Below, piece by piece: positions 46,149-58,870 of a DNA stretch of 64,000 nt (within the stretch, counting starts at the first letter, position 1; each line of letters starts with the position of its first letter). The stretch lies in contig JARZZO010000013.1 in NCBI GenBank assembly GCA_030544215.1, forward strand, positions 2,158,501 through 2,222,500. Direction: 5' to 3'. The position numbers and the translations under genes are program-made. Under the pieces are notes generated by a model. That model was not told where the DNA came from and did not search any database. It saw only the letters and a program-made list of their open reading frames with translations. This DNA comes from Zantedeschia hybrid cultivar. Lineage: Eukaryota; Streptophyta; Magnoliopsida; Alismatales; Araceae.

Positions 46149-48066
46149 GACTAACTTCTAGTTCAAGGTTGACAGCATGTGTGAGTACAATAGTGGTGAC
46201 ACACTAAGCCACATTAGTGGGAGCTTCATTTTTTAGTTGGGAAGTGTCTCTATCCTTAAACCCCTTTGTGTTTTTTTCCATTTAAAAAAAAAAAGAGAAA
46301 AAAGGGGAAATAGAAGTACCATTAAGTGAAGAATGTATTTCTACATAAAACAACACCTCATTCATCACCTCCCAATTTCTTCCTCAACACCAAACATAAC
46401 TAAAAGTCTATGTCTATGCCTAATGCCCCTTCTACCTCTAACTAGTCCCATACATGATGTAAAGGGAACTTGACTATTTGTATGATGCATGAGAAGTATT
46501 TAATTTATACTATGATAAATTTTATGATTAACTCTAATTTCTTTAAATTGTTGTCTTCTCTCCTTTGAAATTATTATTTTTAATTCCATATTTTATAGAA
46601 ATAAATAGGATTTAAAGTCAATAATGATGAAACAATTTAGGAAATATCTACATTTTTTTGGCAAGAAATCAAAATAGAAATGAATAACATCCTAAGATTA
46701 TTGATTTTAAGTCTTTTTGTAATTTATAGAAATGTTATTCTACATCTTATATGAAACTTTTTAATGTATGCGACAAAGGAATTGTTGTTTTACACACTAC
46801 TTACAAATTCTAACGAGTTAAACTTGTTGCACCTGTAACTGCATCCTTGCTACACCTACTACGTTGCCTAGCAATGTAGCAAAGAAAAAAATTAACCAAA
46901 AAATTTTAGGGCAAACCCTATATGTCACATGTGTCTATATAAGCTAATCATTGTTCGGATGATCCAAAGCAATTGAACAAAGTCAAAAACCATTATTAGG
47001 CTCAATCAATTAAGGGTATTTTTTAATTGTTTATTGAAACTTTATTTTTTATTTTTTTAAAAAAATTTGGCCTACACGAACATGGGTGGAGGGTTAGCAT
47101 GTTGGGGCCAACCTAAAAAGATTTTTTTTATTTTCTTTTCTTATTGCATCTGGGGTTAAGAATTTTTTTGACATAGAAATAAGGCGCATCCTAGAGAACA
47201 ATGTAGCTTCATTTTGTGGCAATTAGGCATGAATAGGTACGTAATATATTGAGGCCATTTTATGTTGATTGTATTGACAACAAGATAGGGTAAGTGCCAT
47301 TTCAAGAAATATATTAGTGTACCTATCATTCTCAAAGAGCAATTGATCTAGTATGTCCCTCTATTTTCATGGCTCCCTAAAAACATCCCTCCAAAGTCTA
47401 ACACTGCCATACCCTAGTAACCTTTTACAAGGAGCCATTTGATAACTCAATGTTAAGACCAAGTTGGAACGAGTTAGGCTTAAGGACCCTTTAAGATGGA
47501 TTGGTTAGAGTTGACTTTAATCAGAGTTAACCTAATAACCTAGTTCGAATTGCAGCTGAGTTGCACATATAGGAAAGGAATAGGAAAATATCACAAAGAA
47601 ATGATGTTGTAGATTTCGAATACATTTAACAAGCAATCCAATATATAATAATTAAAACTTCATTTACTAATTTTCTTTTAGATTGACATTTTAAAGGGAA
47701 ATAATTTCATGTCCTTCTTTTCCAGGTGGGTATTTTATTGTTCTTTTTCACTCAAGAAGTTTGAATTATTACATAGGTAATTGGTTGCATGATGTTGATG
47801 GGGGTGATGAATTTGTTCTCCTCCTGTTAAAGCAGCTAAAATTAGTACCTTCAATAAACTAAGTTGCATTTGATTTTTTTTATTTTAGTGTAGCACATAA
47901 TATAAAGCATGTTTGCCTCACCAAGATAGATTAGAATGTATGAAATGGTCATTAATATAGAGTAGTGATGCAAATGGTACTCAATAACACAATAATTGGT
48001 CAATTAGTGATACTTTCATCAGTTATCTGATATGATAGTTAAGACCAACATCTTAATGGATGCAAT
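46149..48066. other. Intergenic DNA with a partial MITE
   Basis: No gene. About 46815-47120 starts GAGTTAAACTTGTTGCACCTG and contains CACATGTGTCTATATAAGCTAATC, words shared with the MULE-like MITEs at 13773 and 50264. Its right end was not found. Confidence 0.45.
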
Positions 48067-49290
48067 TGTAGACACCCACTTTTGACGTCTCACTAAACAT
48101 CATGGTTTATCACTATATAATGTCTCATTTTGTCCATAATTTCTTGATTCGAAGAATGTTAAAATGGTCTATTTCATCCACCTTCACAACATACTCTTTC
48201 ATGTGCATTTTTCGTTTGAAAAATACTTCACATCCTATTTATCTCTAGAATCATCTCATAATCTTTAAAGTTGAATCACAATCATGTTGAGTCATTATTA
48301 ACCAATTTCTATAAGAAACTCATTGATCTTCATGTTATTTTACCACGAGTTTTCTCTTGAATGTTTAAGTGAAAAGAGACATTTTATTGAACAGTTCACT
48401 TAAAAAATTCATAGAAAACCTATTTCTTTGGTTTTTCCTATGATTCTTATCTCATTTAAAAATCTTTTTAACCAACAAAATGTCTTGTCAATCCAGCATC
48501 TGTAGAAAGAATTATACTCATTACTTTGGACCCTGCATAATCTGTTGACGAACTAATCTGAAACAAATCCGATTTGACCCGAAAAACCCAATTTCAGCCC
48601 AATACAATCTTCTCTTGCTCTATGAGATAAATCATGAAACAAACAACTGTTTCACCTTTGTTTGGACTGCAAAGTCATAGTATGGAGATAACCTCTTCCA
48701 TGTTTCCAACTTCATCAGGGAGTCTTTACTCTTATCTTTATTACCTTATTTAAAAATTAGTTTTCTAACATTTTCCGCACAACTTCTAGTCTTTTCTTCT
48801 ATAAATACCTTCCCTACTTTTTCTCTCAGTAGAGATGAATGGAAGGAGATTCACATAGACTCACAGTGGAGATTCAAAAAGAGGATGAGACATACTTTGG
48901 AGCTCACATCTCTAAGGGGGAAGCACTCTCTTTTTCTCCTATTATTTTTTTATTCATTATTCTCTTCATTTAGGTCATTATTTTTCAGCATTCCCTTGCA
49001 TCACATGCATGCTACACCACACCTACTCTTTTTTCCTTTCATAAGAGGTTTTAAAAAAATTCCAAAGCCAGTGAGTATTTGCATCGTTAGTCTTCATGTT
49101 TGGATTAATTAGAATAGAAGTTAGAACATCTTCATGTTCTAAGCATTGTTTTTTTTTTTCGTTTTAAAGGAAGATTCACATGGTGGAGCGCCTTCAACCT
49201 CGATTGGTTGTGCGTCGAAGCAGATAGAACCCACTCTCTCATAAATAGATATTTTTCCACGTTGTCGTGCTTGGATGGCAATACATTTTT
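48067..49290 (+). mobile_element. Ty3/gypsy-type LTR, right end approximate
   Basis: Starts TGTAGACACCCACTTTTGACG, a typical Tat/Ogre LTR start. TATAAATA at 48800-48807 is followed by CTTCCCTACTTTTTCTCTC, and a TTTTAAAAAAATTCCAAAGCCAGTGAGT segment is typical of the R/U5 part. No polypurine tract lies before it and no primer site after it, so it is a solo or truncated LTR. The end near 49290 is uncertain. Confidence 0.55.
48800..48807 (+). promoter_or_regulatory. TATA box of the second gypsy LTR
   Basis: TATAAATA, about 730 bases into the LTR. Confidence 0.6.
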
Positions 49291-50263
49291 TTAACTCAAT
49301 TTATACTTTTTTTTTGTTCATTATTATTAGAGTTGTAAAGTACATCAAATAGATTGGCAATCATGGTAGGACACCTATTGTGAACTCCATTGTTGTAATT
49401 ACTTCCCTTAGTATATTTCTTCTTTTACACGTTTTCATCGTCTGTTATTAGAAAGGAAAATAAAATCTCATCACATTTCTTTTGAATGTTCCATGGTCAT
49501 GCTTAGGGTCAGTTTGGTTCCACATAGAACATATTCAAATAGAAAATGTTTTCTAAGAAAATCAATTTACAAGGGAAACGAAAACACAATCAATTGTTTG
49601 ATACTCTAAAAACATTTTCCTAAAAATCTTTTCACTTGTTTGTTTTCCAGTAAAATTTTTCCTTGAAAATGATTTCATCTATTTATTTGCTTGTAAAAGA
49701 ATTTTCACATTATGAGATTAATAACATTGATAACAAAGTCAAATGACCTTTTTTATTTTTGAGCTGGGAGAATAGCCAACTCGACATATGATCAAACAAT
49801 TCAAATAAAATAATATCATGTCCTCGCATGATCAAAATTTGACTCTAACTCGATATTAGATTAGACGGTTCAAATAAAAATATCATGCCACCACGCAATC
49901 AAAGTTCAAATGGCAAAGTCAAAAGATCAATTTCCTTTTTTCTACTTTTGGGGTTGTAAGAATGCCCTAACTTGACATCTAATTAGTCAGTTCAAATAAA
50001 AAAGATCATGTCCCTACACGACTCAAATTATATGTTTCGTTGTATTTAAAACATAATCATAAGGAAAAATAATTCTAAGAAATAAGTTTTACTATAAAAA
50101 TATATTATTGGAAAAAATATTTTTTTTTTATTTTTCTTGTAAAGATAGAACATCTTTAAGTTTCAAGAGTATAAGTGTAAAACTATACATATTGTTTTAA
50201 GGATATAAGTGTAAAATTATAATATGTTAAGTTTTAAGGATATGTATGTAAGTAATCCAGAGG
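49291..50263. other. Intergenic DNA with a fragment sharing GGGTNNGTTTGGTTCC
   Basis: 49507-49690 begins GGGTCAGTTTGGTTCC and is related in sequence to 58954-59070, which begins GGGTACGTTTGGTTCC. Both look like one end of an unclassified transposon. A possible inverted end (CCAAAAGGACCCT) lies near 50970. No gene is visible. Confidence 0.4.
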
Positions 50264-50793
50264 GAGAATAACTAGCTACACTGCCAGACGTTATTATGCG
50301 GCTTGGTGGTGCAGCCAAAATTTTAAAAAAAACTTTTTGAATTTTTTTTAAAAGCCCCCGACATGTCCTATATGCCCATATAATTCAATTTTCGATCGAA
50401 CATCCCAAAAAAAGATGAAAATAAAATTCAAAAACCAAGTCCCAATGAATAGTTGTGTATTATTCATTGGGGCTTGGTTTTTTAGTTTTCATTTTTTTAA
50501 TTTTTTTCAAGGCCCCCAACATGTCATACATGTCTATATAATCTAATTTTCGATCGAACATCTCAAAAGAAGATGAAAATTCAAAAATCGAGTCCTAATG
50601 AATAGTAGTAGTGTACTATTTATTGGGGTTCGGCTTTTGAATTTTCATATTTTTTAGATGTCCGATCAAGAATTAAATTATATGAGTATGTAGGACATGT
50701 TAGGGCCTTAAATAAACTTTCAATTTCTTTTTTCTCATTTTAGTTGTACCACTAGATGTGATAATAAACTTGGCGGGGCAGCAAATTATTCTC
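50264..50793. mobile_element. Hairpin-rich MULE-like MITE (530 bp)
   Basis: Inverted ends GAGAATAACTAGCTACACTGCC and, on the other strand, GAGAATAATTTGCTGCCCCGCC (16 of 22 alike). The flanks ATCCAGAGG and TTCCAAAGG agree at 7 of 9 bases. Inside are two direct copies of about 140 bases (from about 50360 and 50513). Each centres on a long hairpin: arms 50429-50452 with 50462-50484, and 50581-50607 with 50614-50640. Confidence 0.6.
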
Positions 50794-51202
50794 TTCCAAA
50801 GGTTCGTTTACATACTTGCATGGAAAATGGCATCCGGCGTCATGCAGGTGGGACGATGAAAGAAAAAGGCTTTCATTGACTTCTCTTTTTACATGTAACC
50901 AAACAAATCATGAGGACTATGTTAATTTTTAGGAAAAACCTGTGCACACAACATCATTTATGCCGTTCCAAAAGGACCCTCAGTGCGTACATGAGGAGTA
51001 ATTAGTTAGTCATGTTTATTGTCTTCACCTATGCATCATTGGCGTTCATGTTCGGTTACATGCATGTTTTCTTAGACATATTTTCATAAGAAGTAACAAT
51101 AAAACAAGCCAAAAAAAGAGTTATCTTCCTCCTTCGTATTCCTTTTCCACCACCCTGCTTTGTGGCCATCTACATCTAAGTACGCCCTTAACCATAGCAA
51201 CC
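50794..51202. other. Intergenic, nothing recognised
   Basis: Short single-copy stretch before the CACTA element. Confidence 0.4.
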
Positions 51203-51205
51203 ACA
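51203..51205. repeat. Target-site duplication of the CACTA element, left
   Basis: ACA, matching 57688-57690. Confidence 0.6.
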
Positions 51206-53334
51206 CACTACAAGAAAGTTCAGATATACTTACAACAAAAGTAGTAGGTATATGCCGCTAAATGGTAGGTAAAACGTTATACCTACTACCTTCCCTACGG
51301 TCGAGTGTAGTCGGTAAAAGTCGCGTCAGTAAAGGGTTACATACTCTTTTCGGGTCGTAGATGTTTCCACGTTTTTACCTACTGTTTTTACTAGCATAGC
51401 AAAATTCGGACGTAGGTATTGTTCAATAAGTAAGACAACAAATAGACATCACCATCATTTTTTATCGTAGGAAAAATACTTATTTCGGTTGGTATATGCC
51501 ACGTTAATAGAGGAGGATGGTAAGTACCATCATTTTTTGACCGTAGGTATAATTTAGTTGTGTCGTAGGTACAAGTCTAATTATAGTCGTAGAAAAAAAT
51601 CTTGTCAACCTAATTGTAGTAGGAAATTATTAAACCACCACAAAATATATAATTGGTCTCCTTCTTCCACTTGTGTACATATATAATCACAATATTTCAT
51701 ACCATATAGTTCACCTGTGTACACATATATACAATCTATAATTCCCATATAATATATATATTGCGAATCTATAATTCCACCAAATAATTATTTTATTAAA
51801 CTGAGACGTGCATAATAATTCGAATAACCCATAACTTCCACCAACCTATGATCATCAAACCATAGCATATGTAAAGTGTCCGTTAAGTCCATAACAACAC
51901 AAAAGTATGATCAAACCTATATTCACAACAAAATAAATATACATAAAACATCAATTGAGTCCACCATCCTATGATCATCAAACGATCAAAAATATGTTCA
52001 TCCATTCACAACAAAATTTGAAGAACAAAATAGATGTCCTATATATCCATAGACACATCATCTGATCATCCAAATGTACACCATATATAGAGGAAAATAA
52101 TTTTCATGTTTTACAAATTCAAAACGGAGATGTGTTGCAAATCACTACCGTTCAACAACTTTGATGTGCCTGGATGAGTCTAGACGTACCTACAAAATAA
52201 AAAAAGCATAGCACAAAATAAGTTATACTAACAAAGTTGCAAGACAATTTAAAGTTGCACAAAATTAGTAAACATGATACTACTAAATGATACTACAATC
52301 AGAAGTTTTTTTTTCACTTATCTCCTTCCGTAAAAAATGAGAAGAGTAAAGTGAAAAAAATCCTCTCACTGTGATACGGTCGAGCCCATTAAATTGAGCC
52401 CACTGAAATAGGATGAAGCGTATCTATCCCCAGAAACCAAAACAGAAACTTGGAAGTTAAGAATTGAAACCAAAAAATAAAAAACAGTGAATGTGTACAG
52501 AGGACTAAATATCAAGGACTTCGAAACTATGCATGTAATAAGATCGTATTTGGAGATTATGAAAATACTATGCAAAGTTTGATCATGCTTTCAAGAGCAA
52601 AGAAAATATTTTTGAGAACATTTTAGTAAGAAAACTTTTTTTTTTTTTTTTTCCAATTCAGCCTCCTATGTACTTTGTCCAGATACCTCATATTTTATTG
52701 AAGGACACTGGATCAGCAAGTAAAATTCTATATATAAACATATACATTCGGTCATCTAAAAAAAATCAGACAACTAACTCAAAAATAAATGACTTGCAGA
52801 ATTTACTAGCAGAAGGAATAGATCGTATACACCATATCACTGTTGTCATATGTGCTAATCACGCATGAGCGGGACATGAATATTGCCCCTTCCTTCAATT
52901 TTCACTTTGATTCCAAAAATTAAGCATCTTAAATCTGCTACTAATTTTCGTCCAACAAGCATTTGTAATTTCAATTTTAAGATAATTTCACGTATTCCTA
53001 ATGATAGGCTAGCCAATGCCTAGATGACAATCAAAATAGCAAACTCTCCTAGAATAATGCCTAGATGATAAAAGCCTGGACAATTCGAAGCTAAAACCAG
53101 AACAGAATAGGGGGATGGATGGATAGATTCTGCCCAGCATAACCAGAAGCTAACGAACGAAAAGAAGTAGGCACAACAAAAAGAACATTGGATAATTTCA
53201 AGCAATTGAAGCAAGCACAACAAAAAGAACTAGGACAAGCCAAAAAATTACTCGGGTCGAAATAACATTAGGAAACTGAATATTGGATAGGCAAATTACT
53301 CAGGTCGCAGAAGTAAAAAATGATCATAACTTAC

Positions 53335-53960
53335 ATATTCTATCAGCCAAAGAATGTGGGTTCCTAATGCGTCCTTCATTTTCTTCCTAATGATGTCCCC
53401 CACAAGATAGATGGAGTTGGGTCAGTTCCTACACCCCGAACATGGCCTGATTTATCTTCACCAATAACCTGTGCATAAAAGTCATCCTTTGAGGTAAATG
53501 GGTGGAAGGTCCCTTCATCAGAAGGCTGAGATCTTTTGAGCTCTTGAAGTTTTTCCTATTAAGAAAATATATTTCCATTGTTAGCTAGCCGATAACATGA
53601 TTAGAACAATGGGACAAGAAAAAAAGTTACTTATAATCACACAAGCACATTCATCATTGACATGTTTGCCATCCTTACGAGTGTGAGTAATAATAAAGAC
53701 ATTTGTACGATCCAAAACTAATCCACTCCTCTCTTCCTATCACAACATGAAACAATTGAATACGTATTATCAACATGAAATAATTAAATACTAACTAAGA
53801 AAGAGAGAGAATAAAAGTTAATTATATATTTACAGTTAATGTATAAAAATAAAGAATGTTATGTACAAAAAATTAACTTGAAAACTAACCTCTAACTTAC
53901 ATATATCAGCCACTGTCTGAGTGCCACTACAGTGATACCATTTTTACTTACCCTTATTTT
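53335..53960 (-). pseudogene. Transposase_24 (Ptta/En/Spm TnpA-like) gene, three exons recognised
   Basis: Exons on the - strand: about 53960-53891 (WYHCSGTQTVADICKLE, then a GTTAGT donor), 53736 to about 53632 (TNVFIITHTRKDGKHVNDE, the family's 'thtrkDG..v.' block), and 53555-53335 (FHPFTSKDDFYAQVIGEDKSG, then GVGTDPTPS, then a GTAAGT donor). The last exon has a frameshift near 53385. Such proteins bind the subterminal repeats of CACTA elements and assist transposition. It is only partly preserved; the start and terminal exons were not found. It is related to the relic at 12180-13003. Confidence 0.7.
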
Positions 53961-54649
53961 CTTTGTTAACATAACTTCTTTTCTGCAAACTACAACCAAC
54001 ATAAAACCTCAAGATATTAGCTTAATACTGATTGGCAGAAGCACACATAGCCTCTGATTCTTATCACTCTCAATTGTAGGTTTTACAGGTAATTTTAAAG
54101 CTATATACATGCCCAATGAGTATGGACATGCAACATACACATTACATGTGTCAACACATAGCCATGGGCACACCACATATACACACTAATTTACACATGC
54201 AGAGAAGCACCATGAAATCATCTGGAGAGAGTACTTTGTTCACAAATGAAACAACTTGGAAACGGAAACACAAACGTTTCAATATAATGCAGTCAATGGA
54301 TACTAATCTGGCTATATAAACATGGTCTAATTAGTTACAACTTTAAGATAAACTTGATTCACCCAATAATTATTATGACAAGGAATCTCATCTCCAGGTG
54401 GAAGAAGGCTTCCATTATTATGGCCAAGGCATGACGTCTCAGATTCAATAGCATGCTCTAATAAAATAGCACATAATTGTCACCACTTCTAGGAAGAGAC
54501 ATACTGATAGAAGATATGCACATGGCATAAGCTCAACCATGTACCTGATGCTTGTAAAACTTGGACAAAAAAAAAGGTTATCCTTTTTAAGTACATCATC
54601 CATTTCAGAAGAATGCAAACATAGACAACTAAATCAAAGTTAAGGTTCA

Positions 54650-54695
54650 TTACAAGAAAGTTCAGATATACCTACAACAAAAATAGTAAGTAAAT
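54650..54695 (+). repeat. Internal copy of the CACTA left terminus
   Basis: TACAAGAAAGTTCAGATATACC and following bases repeat the element's own left end (51208 on) nearly exactly, but without the leading CAC. It is either a nested truncated second element or an internal duplication. Confidence 0.7.
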
Positions 54696-56720
54696 AAAGA
54701 ATAGATCTTAAAAGAAGCAATAGGTACACTAACATCCTTTCCATCTCAACTAACACATTGTATGTAGCGGTAGTCTCAACAGAGGGTTTAACATCAACAT
54801 GTCAACAATGATAGACAAGCACATTCCCTTTTCCTTTAGTTAATGGATCACAATATTCCCTCATATGCCATTTTCTACTATCCACTAGCCTACCATTCAA
54901 AAGAAGTAATACTTGGCTGCAAACCTAAAATTAGTATTTTGTTACTGGATTTCTGGTTAAAAGAATTTCTAAGGAGCAAAAGATATCTATCTAGGTTCTA
55001 AAAAGGAAAAGCATATACATAAGCCGCACACATCCTTACTGAGCTTTAGAAATAGAACATAAAAGTAAGTTTGTGAAACAGAAGAATAAATAGAATGTAG
55101 TAGAGCTTAGCCAATAGAAGAAAGGATTGAATCCAAATGGCAATAGAAGTGACAAATCACATTTATTCATAAACAAAGATTAAACAAAACTATTAAGATC
55201 AACATCAAATCAAAATAGACCGTGCAATTAAAACCTCCCCAACTTAGTTATTGTCTCCTTCAACTTAGCAAACTACTCAAACAGTTGTCTATTCGTAACC
55301 CTTCCTTGACTTCTATCCAATTTCTAACTAGTCAAAATAAGAGATAACGAATGTTAATCATGGGCCAGCAGCTATCCAGAAGCTGCAGCCCCTCCCTCAC
55401 TTCTTTTCTTTTCCTACAGCTCATAAAAACAGAGCAGAATGCAAAAATGAAGCCAACAATCACAACCAAAAATTGATGCCAAACATCATACTTGCAGCAG
55501 CTAATCAATCCAATTTCATTATTCATTATGGTTGAGAACTCATCTATTGGGTCAAAGGATGAGAAGATAAGACCCATGCACACAACCATCCTACTATTAT
55601 TCAAGAGATCAGTGCACTATTGTTTGATTTCTAGGCAAATGTTACTTGTGTTCTAACAAAAAAAATCAACCTGCAAACTTCTTGGTCATGCATGTCATGA
55701 TCTTTCCTATGACATTTGGCTTCGATGGTGGGATTTGACTATGGAAGCAAGGGGACTTATGCTCGGTTAGATGACAGTGGGAACTTGTTTGCGGGGAATA
55801 AGAAAAAAGAACAAAACCATTAGAAACGAGAAAATGAACTGGCATACCTTAGCTTTAGAGATGATCTTGACTACGACAAGTTTTAGGCAAACTGGAAAAT
55901 TTGATAAAACAATTTAATCAAGTCCCATTAGAATAAAATGTAGAAGTCATGCAAGGGATCAACAAATGTAGTGTCATACATTCTCAAGATGTATGCCAAA
56001 TCCGGATATCTTGGATTTTGCAACAACACACCTTCCACTATCTGATAAACACATTCTACAAAATTATAGTGGAAGAAGGAAGGAACAAACAGAAACACAT
56101 GCCAAAACTTTGGCACTACCAAAATCACAAACCTTTACTTGGAAAGTAAGAAGATCAACTTGCAAACAACCAATCTACGTAAGTGATAGATAAAAATGCA
56201 TCAGTGAAGAATAAATAAAAAATCAGCTGACCACCACAGAAGAAGCAGAAGCACTGGATCCACAGGCCACAACAGCAGCTAGCAGGGGCAGCAATCAGTA
56301 GTGGCAGCAACAACAAAAAGTATGTAAAATACTCATATGATCATTTTTTCTGAAAGAGGGTGTATCATCAGATATCCTAACACAAAGAATACTAGAAGAA
56401 CTCTCCTGAAGGAGAATAGAACACAAGACAAAAAATGAAATAAAATGTTTACTTCATAATTGGGGAATATACACAAGCATGTTGTGGGCAACACTAAAAT
56501 GGGCACTACACTACTACCGTCAAAGATGGATCTGGTGGCTCTGCCTCTCATGCATCTTCTTGCTCCCTCTTTGAAGGCCAGGGCTTCCGAGACAGCCAAG
56601 TTGCTGGAGGTGGTTTATGGCAAGACAAGACCTTCCCTGTCCAATCTCTGCACACAGAAATCCAACGCGACACTAGGACAATGAACTACTTATATATAAG
56701 TACTACGTGACGAGTCCCTA

Positions 56721-57204
56721 CTACAGCTGGCCGAAGAGGGGAGTTGTCGCCGCTGGCAGCGCTGGAGATGGTGGGCGTAGCCGGCAACCCCACCGTGGAT
56801 CACGCAGGCGCAGAGCTGGTGCTTGTGGCCGTGGTGGTGATGCTGGCTGCAGCACACGGGAGTAGGTAGCCTCCAAAAAAGCGGCCGCCGAGGGGGAGAA
56901 TTGCTGGTGGCTGAGGAGGTGGCGGGGCGCAGCCGCAGCGGTCAACAACACACAAAAGGAAGGGGCTCTCCCCTCCGGCGGCGCGACGGCGACATAGAGG
57001 GCACCCTTGTCGGGTATGGGGGCGCCAGGTGATGCTGCTGGGAGAGCAAGGCTCGGACCTTGAGTGGGAGTCCCGGCCGCGGCTGGTGATGCCGTACTCG
57101 TCCAGGATGTTGGCGAGGTCCTCATCGGCGGTGATGGAGACGAGGTATTGAGGTCCTCTGTGGGGATTTGGCACCGCAGGCTCACCGCCACTCTTCATCC
57201 GCAT
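56721..57204 (-). pseudogene. Captured PB1-domain gene fragment inside the CACTA element
   Basis: A GC-rich island in an AT-rich transposon. On the - strand 57191-57147 reads SLRCQIPTEDLN, and 57149-57091, one frame over, reads LVSITADEDLANILDEYG. Together they match the heart of plant PB1 domains (xxYQLPxEDLD, then LVSVxxDEDLxNMxEEY), with a single-base frameshift between them. PB1 domains mediate head-to-tail protein assembly in kinases and ARF/Aux/IAA-like factors. The downstream sequence is Pro/Ser/Ala-rich without a recognised domain. The start and remainder of the PB1 domain are absent. This is consistent with host exon capture by a CACTA transposon. Confidence 0.6.
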
Positions 57205-57687
57205 AGCCCACTAGCTCTACTCCAACACAATCCGCACAGATCAAAACCCAAAAAATAAAACAAAACAAGAAAAAGAACAGGAGGACCATCGTGCGCACAG
57301 GATTTTGGATGCCGGGGGGTGGGGGGAGGGAAGAAGATGCCACTATACAACGTCACAATAATAGCGGTTCTGTTGCCCGGAAGTTTGGGGGTGGGAATAT
57401 GAAGATTTAGGGGAAGGAGATATGTTTGGAAAAGACCCGCTAATGTTTTCGTCATTCGCCGCCTTCGGAAAAGAAATTTAGGACTTCTCCTACGTTTTGA
57501 GTTTTAAAAGATTATATTATTACCTACTACTTTTTATATAGTACGCATAAACGTGATATTACCTACGAGTTTATTTTTGTTATAAATAAAATATTATTTC
57601 TTCTAAAAAATGTAGGTAAATACTTATCTACACCGACAACTAATGTAAGCGTAGGTATGAGTCGTAGGTATAGACTTTGTTGTAGTG

Positions 57688-57690
57688 ACA
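57688..57690. repeat. Target-site duplication of the CACTA element, right
   Basis: ACA, matching 51203-51205. Confidence 0.6.
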
Positions 57691-57958
57691 CCACATTGGA
57701 TTTGTTGTCCACTGCTCTGTGGCCATCCTCTTCCCCTTCTACTGCTGCATATATACACCATTATTTTGCTCTCTAACTCTCTTGCTTACCAATTTTCTTC
57801 TTATTAATCTCTATTTTATAAGACTATTAAAAATATTGCCTCGTTTTTATTCCCTTGAATTTAAAAGGTTGAATTTGGCATATGTTAGTTAACAATCATA
57901 TTAACATACATTTAGGTGCCAATATGAGTTGTGTACTAACTTCTTATGTTCGAAGATG

Positions 57959-58870
57959 GTTTTTTTTTTGGATGGTGACTAAAAGCTACATTCATTCGAA
58001 AATCATAAGATAAAAGGCAGTTACAAGGAGAACAAAAAGAAGAAGAAATAAATAAATAATGGTGTCTACCAAGGAGGTAGAACCATGCACAGAAGCGGGT
58101 ACAGAACCCCCTACCACCATACAGGAGAATTATTATAAAAGAAAAGAAACCAGTTACATAAATAAGCAAGAACGAAGATTCCCCACACCAAGTCCCCAAT
58201 CGAGGAAAATGCCAATGAAGAATACGCTCTTGAAAATCTCTGCTGGGTCAGTGAATAGATTGTTGAAGATTCTCTAATTTCTCTCTTTCCAGATTGCCCA
58301 TAGCATAGCTGGTAAGATCATGTTCCAAAGTTGAAGTTCCTTGAGATCAGGACATCTGTACTCTGAACCCAAGGTATCTGAAGAACTCTGTAAAAATCTT
58401 CCACACAACATCAATGACCCAACAGTGCAAAAACATGTAGTCTCTACTTTCTTTAAGAGTACCACACAAATATCCGTTAAAGCTTTCTTGATCTTAACCC
58501 ACCTTAAATTGTCACCTATTGAGAGTCTGCTCCAAGAAATTTTCCACAAGAAAATTCTGATTTTAACGAGTACATTATATTCCAAATCTACCCACTTTAC
58601 CATTCTTCCCCCTTCAGTCATAACCCATCTTAAATTGTCGCCTATTGAGAGTCTGCTCCAAGAAATTTTCCACAAGAAAATTCTGATTTTAATGAGTACA
58701 TCTATATTCCAAATCTACCCACTTTACCCTTCTTCCCCCTTCAGTCATAACCCATCTTAAATTGTCACCTATTGAGAGTCTGCCCCAAGAAATTTTGCAC
58801 AAGAAAATGAGTACATCTATATTCCCCCTTCAGTCATAACACCAGCAGCTGAACTAACTAAAAATTCCAC
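57959..58870 (-). mobile_element. 5'-truncated LINE with reverse-transcriptase zinc-binding domain relic
   Basis: On the - strand the sequence ends in a poly(A) tail (poly(T) at 57960-57970 on +). Upstream is a zf-RVT-like domain: FLWKISWSRLSIGDNLRWV, a degenerate Cys region and LWNMILPAMLWAIWKERN, which is the usual end of plant LINE ORF2 proteins. Polymerase and endonuclease are missing. The 5' border is approximate, and no clear target duplication was found. Confidence 0.7.
58498..58860. repeat. 126-bp tandem triplication inside the LINE
   Basis: TTAAATTGTCRCCTATTGAGAG begins at 58504, 58630 and 58757 (spacing 126 and 127). The unit covers the FLWKISWSRLSIGDNLRWV part of the domain. The third copy is truncated. 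Confidence 0.85.

Larger units (their letters stand above)
51206..57687 (-). mobile_element. CACTA (En/Spm) transposon, 6482 bp, decayed
   Basis: Left end CACTACAAGAAAGT; right end, on the opposite strand, CACTACAACAAAGT. A 3-bp ACA duplication lies on both sides, the superfamily's hallmark size. Subterminal regions are full of GTAGGTA/TACCTAC words on both strands, as in CACTA binding-site arrays. It holds a decayed Transposase_24 gene on the - strand and a GC-rich island with a PB1-like fragment. No TnpD-type transposase with a DDE core is recognised, so it is non-autonomous. Confidence 0.8.
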
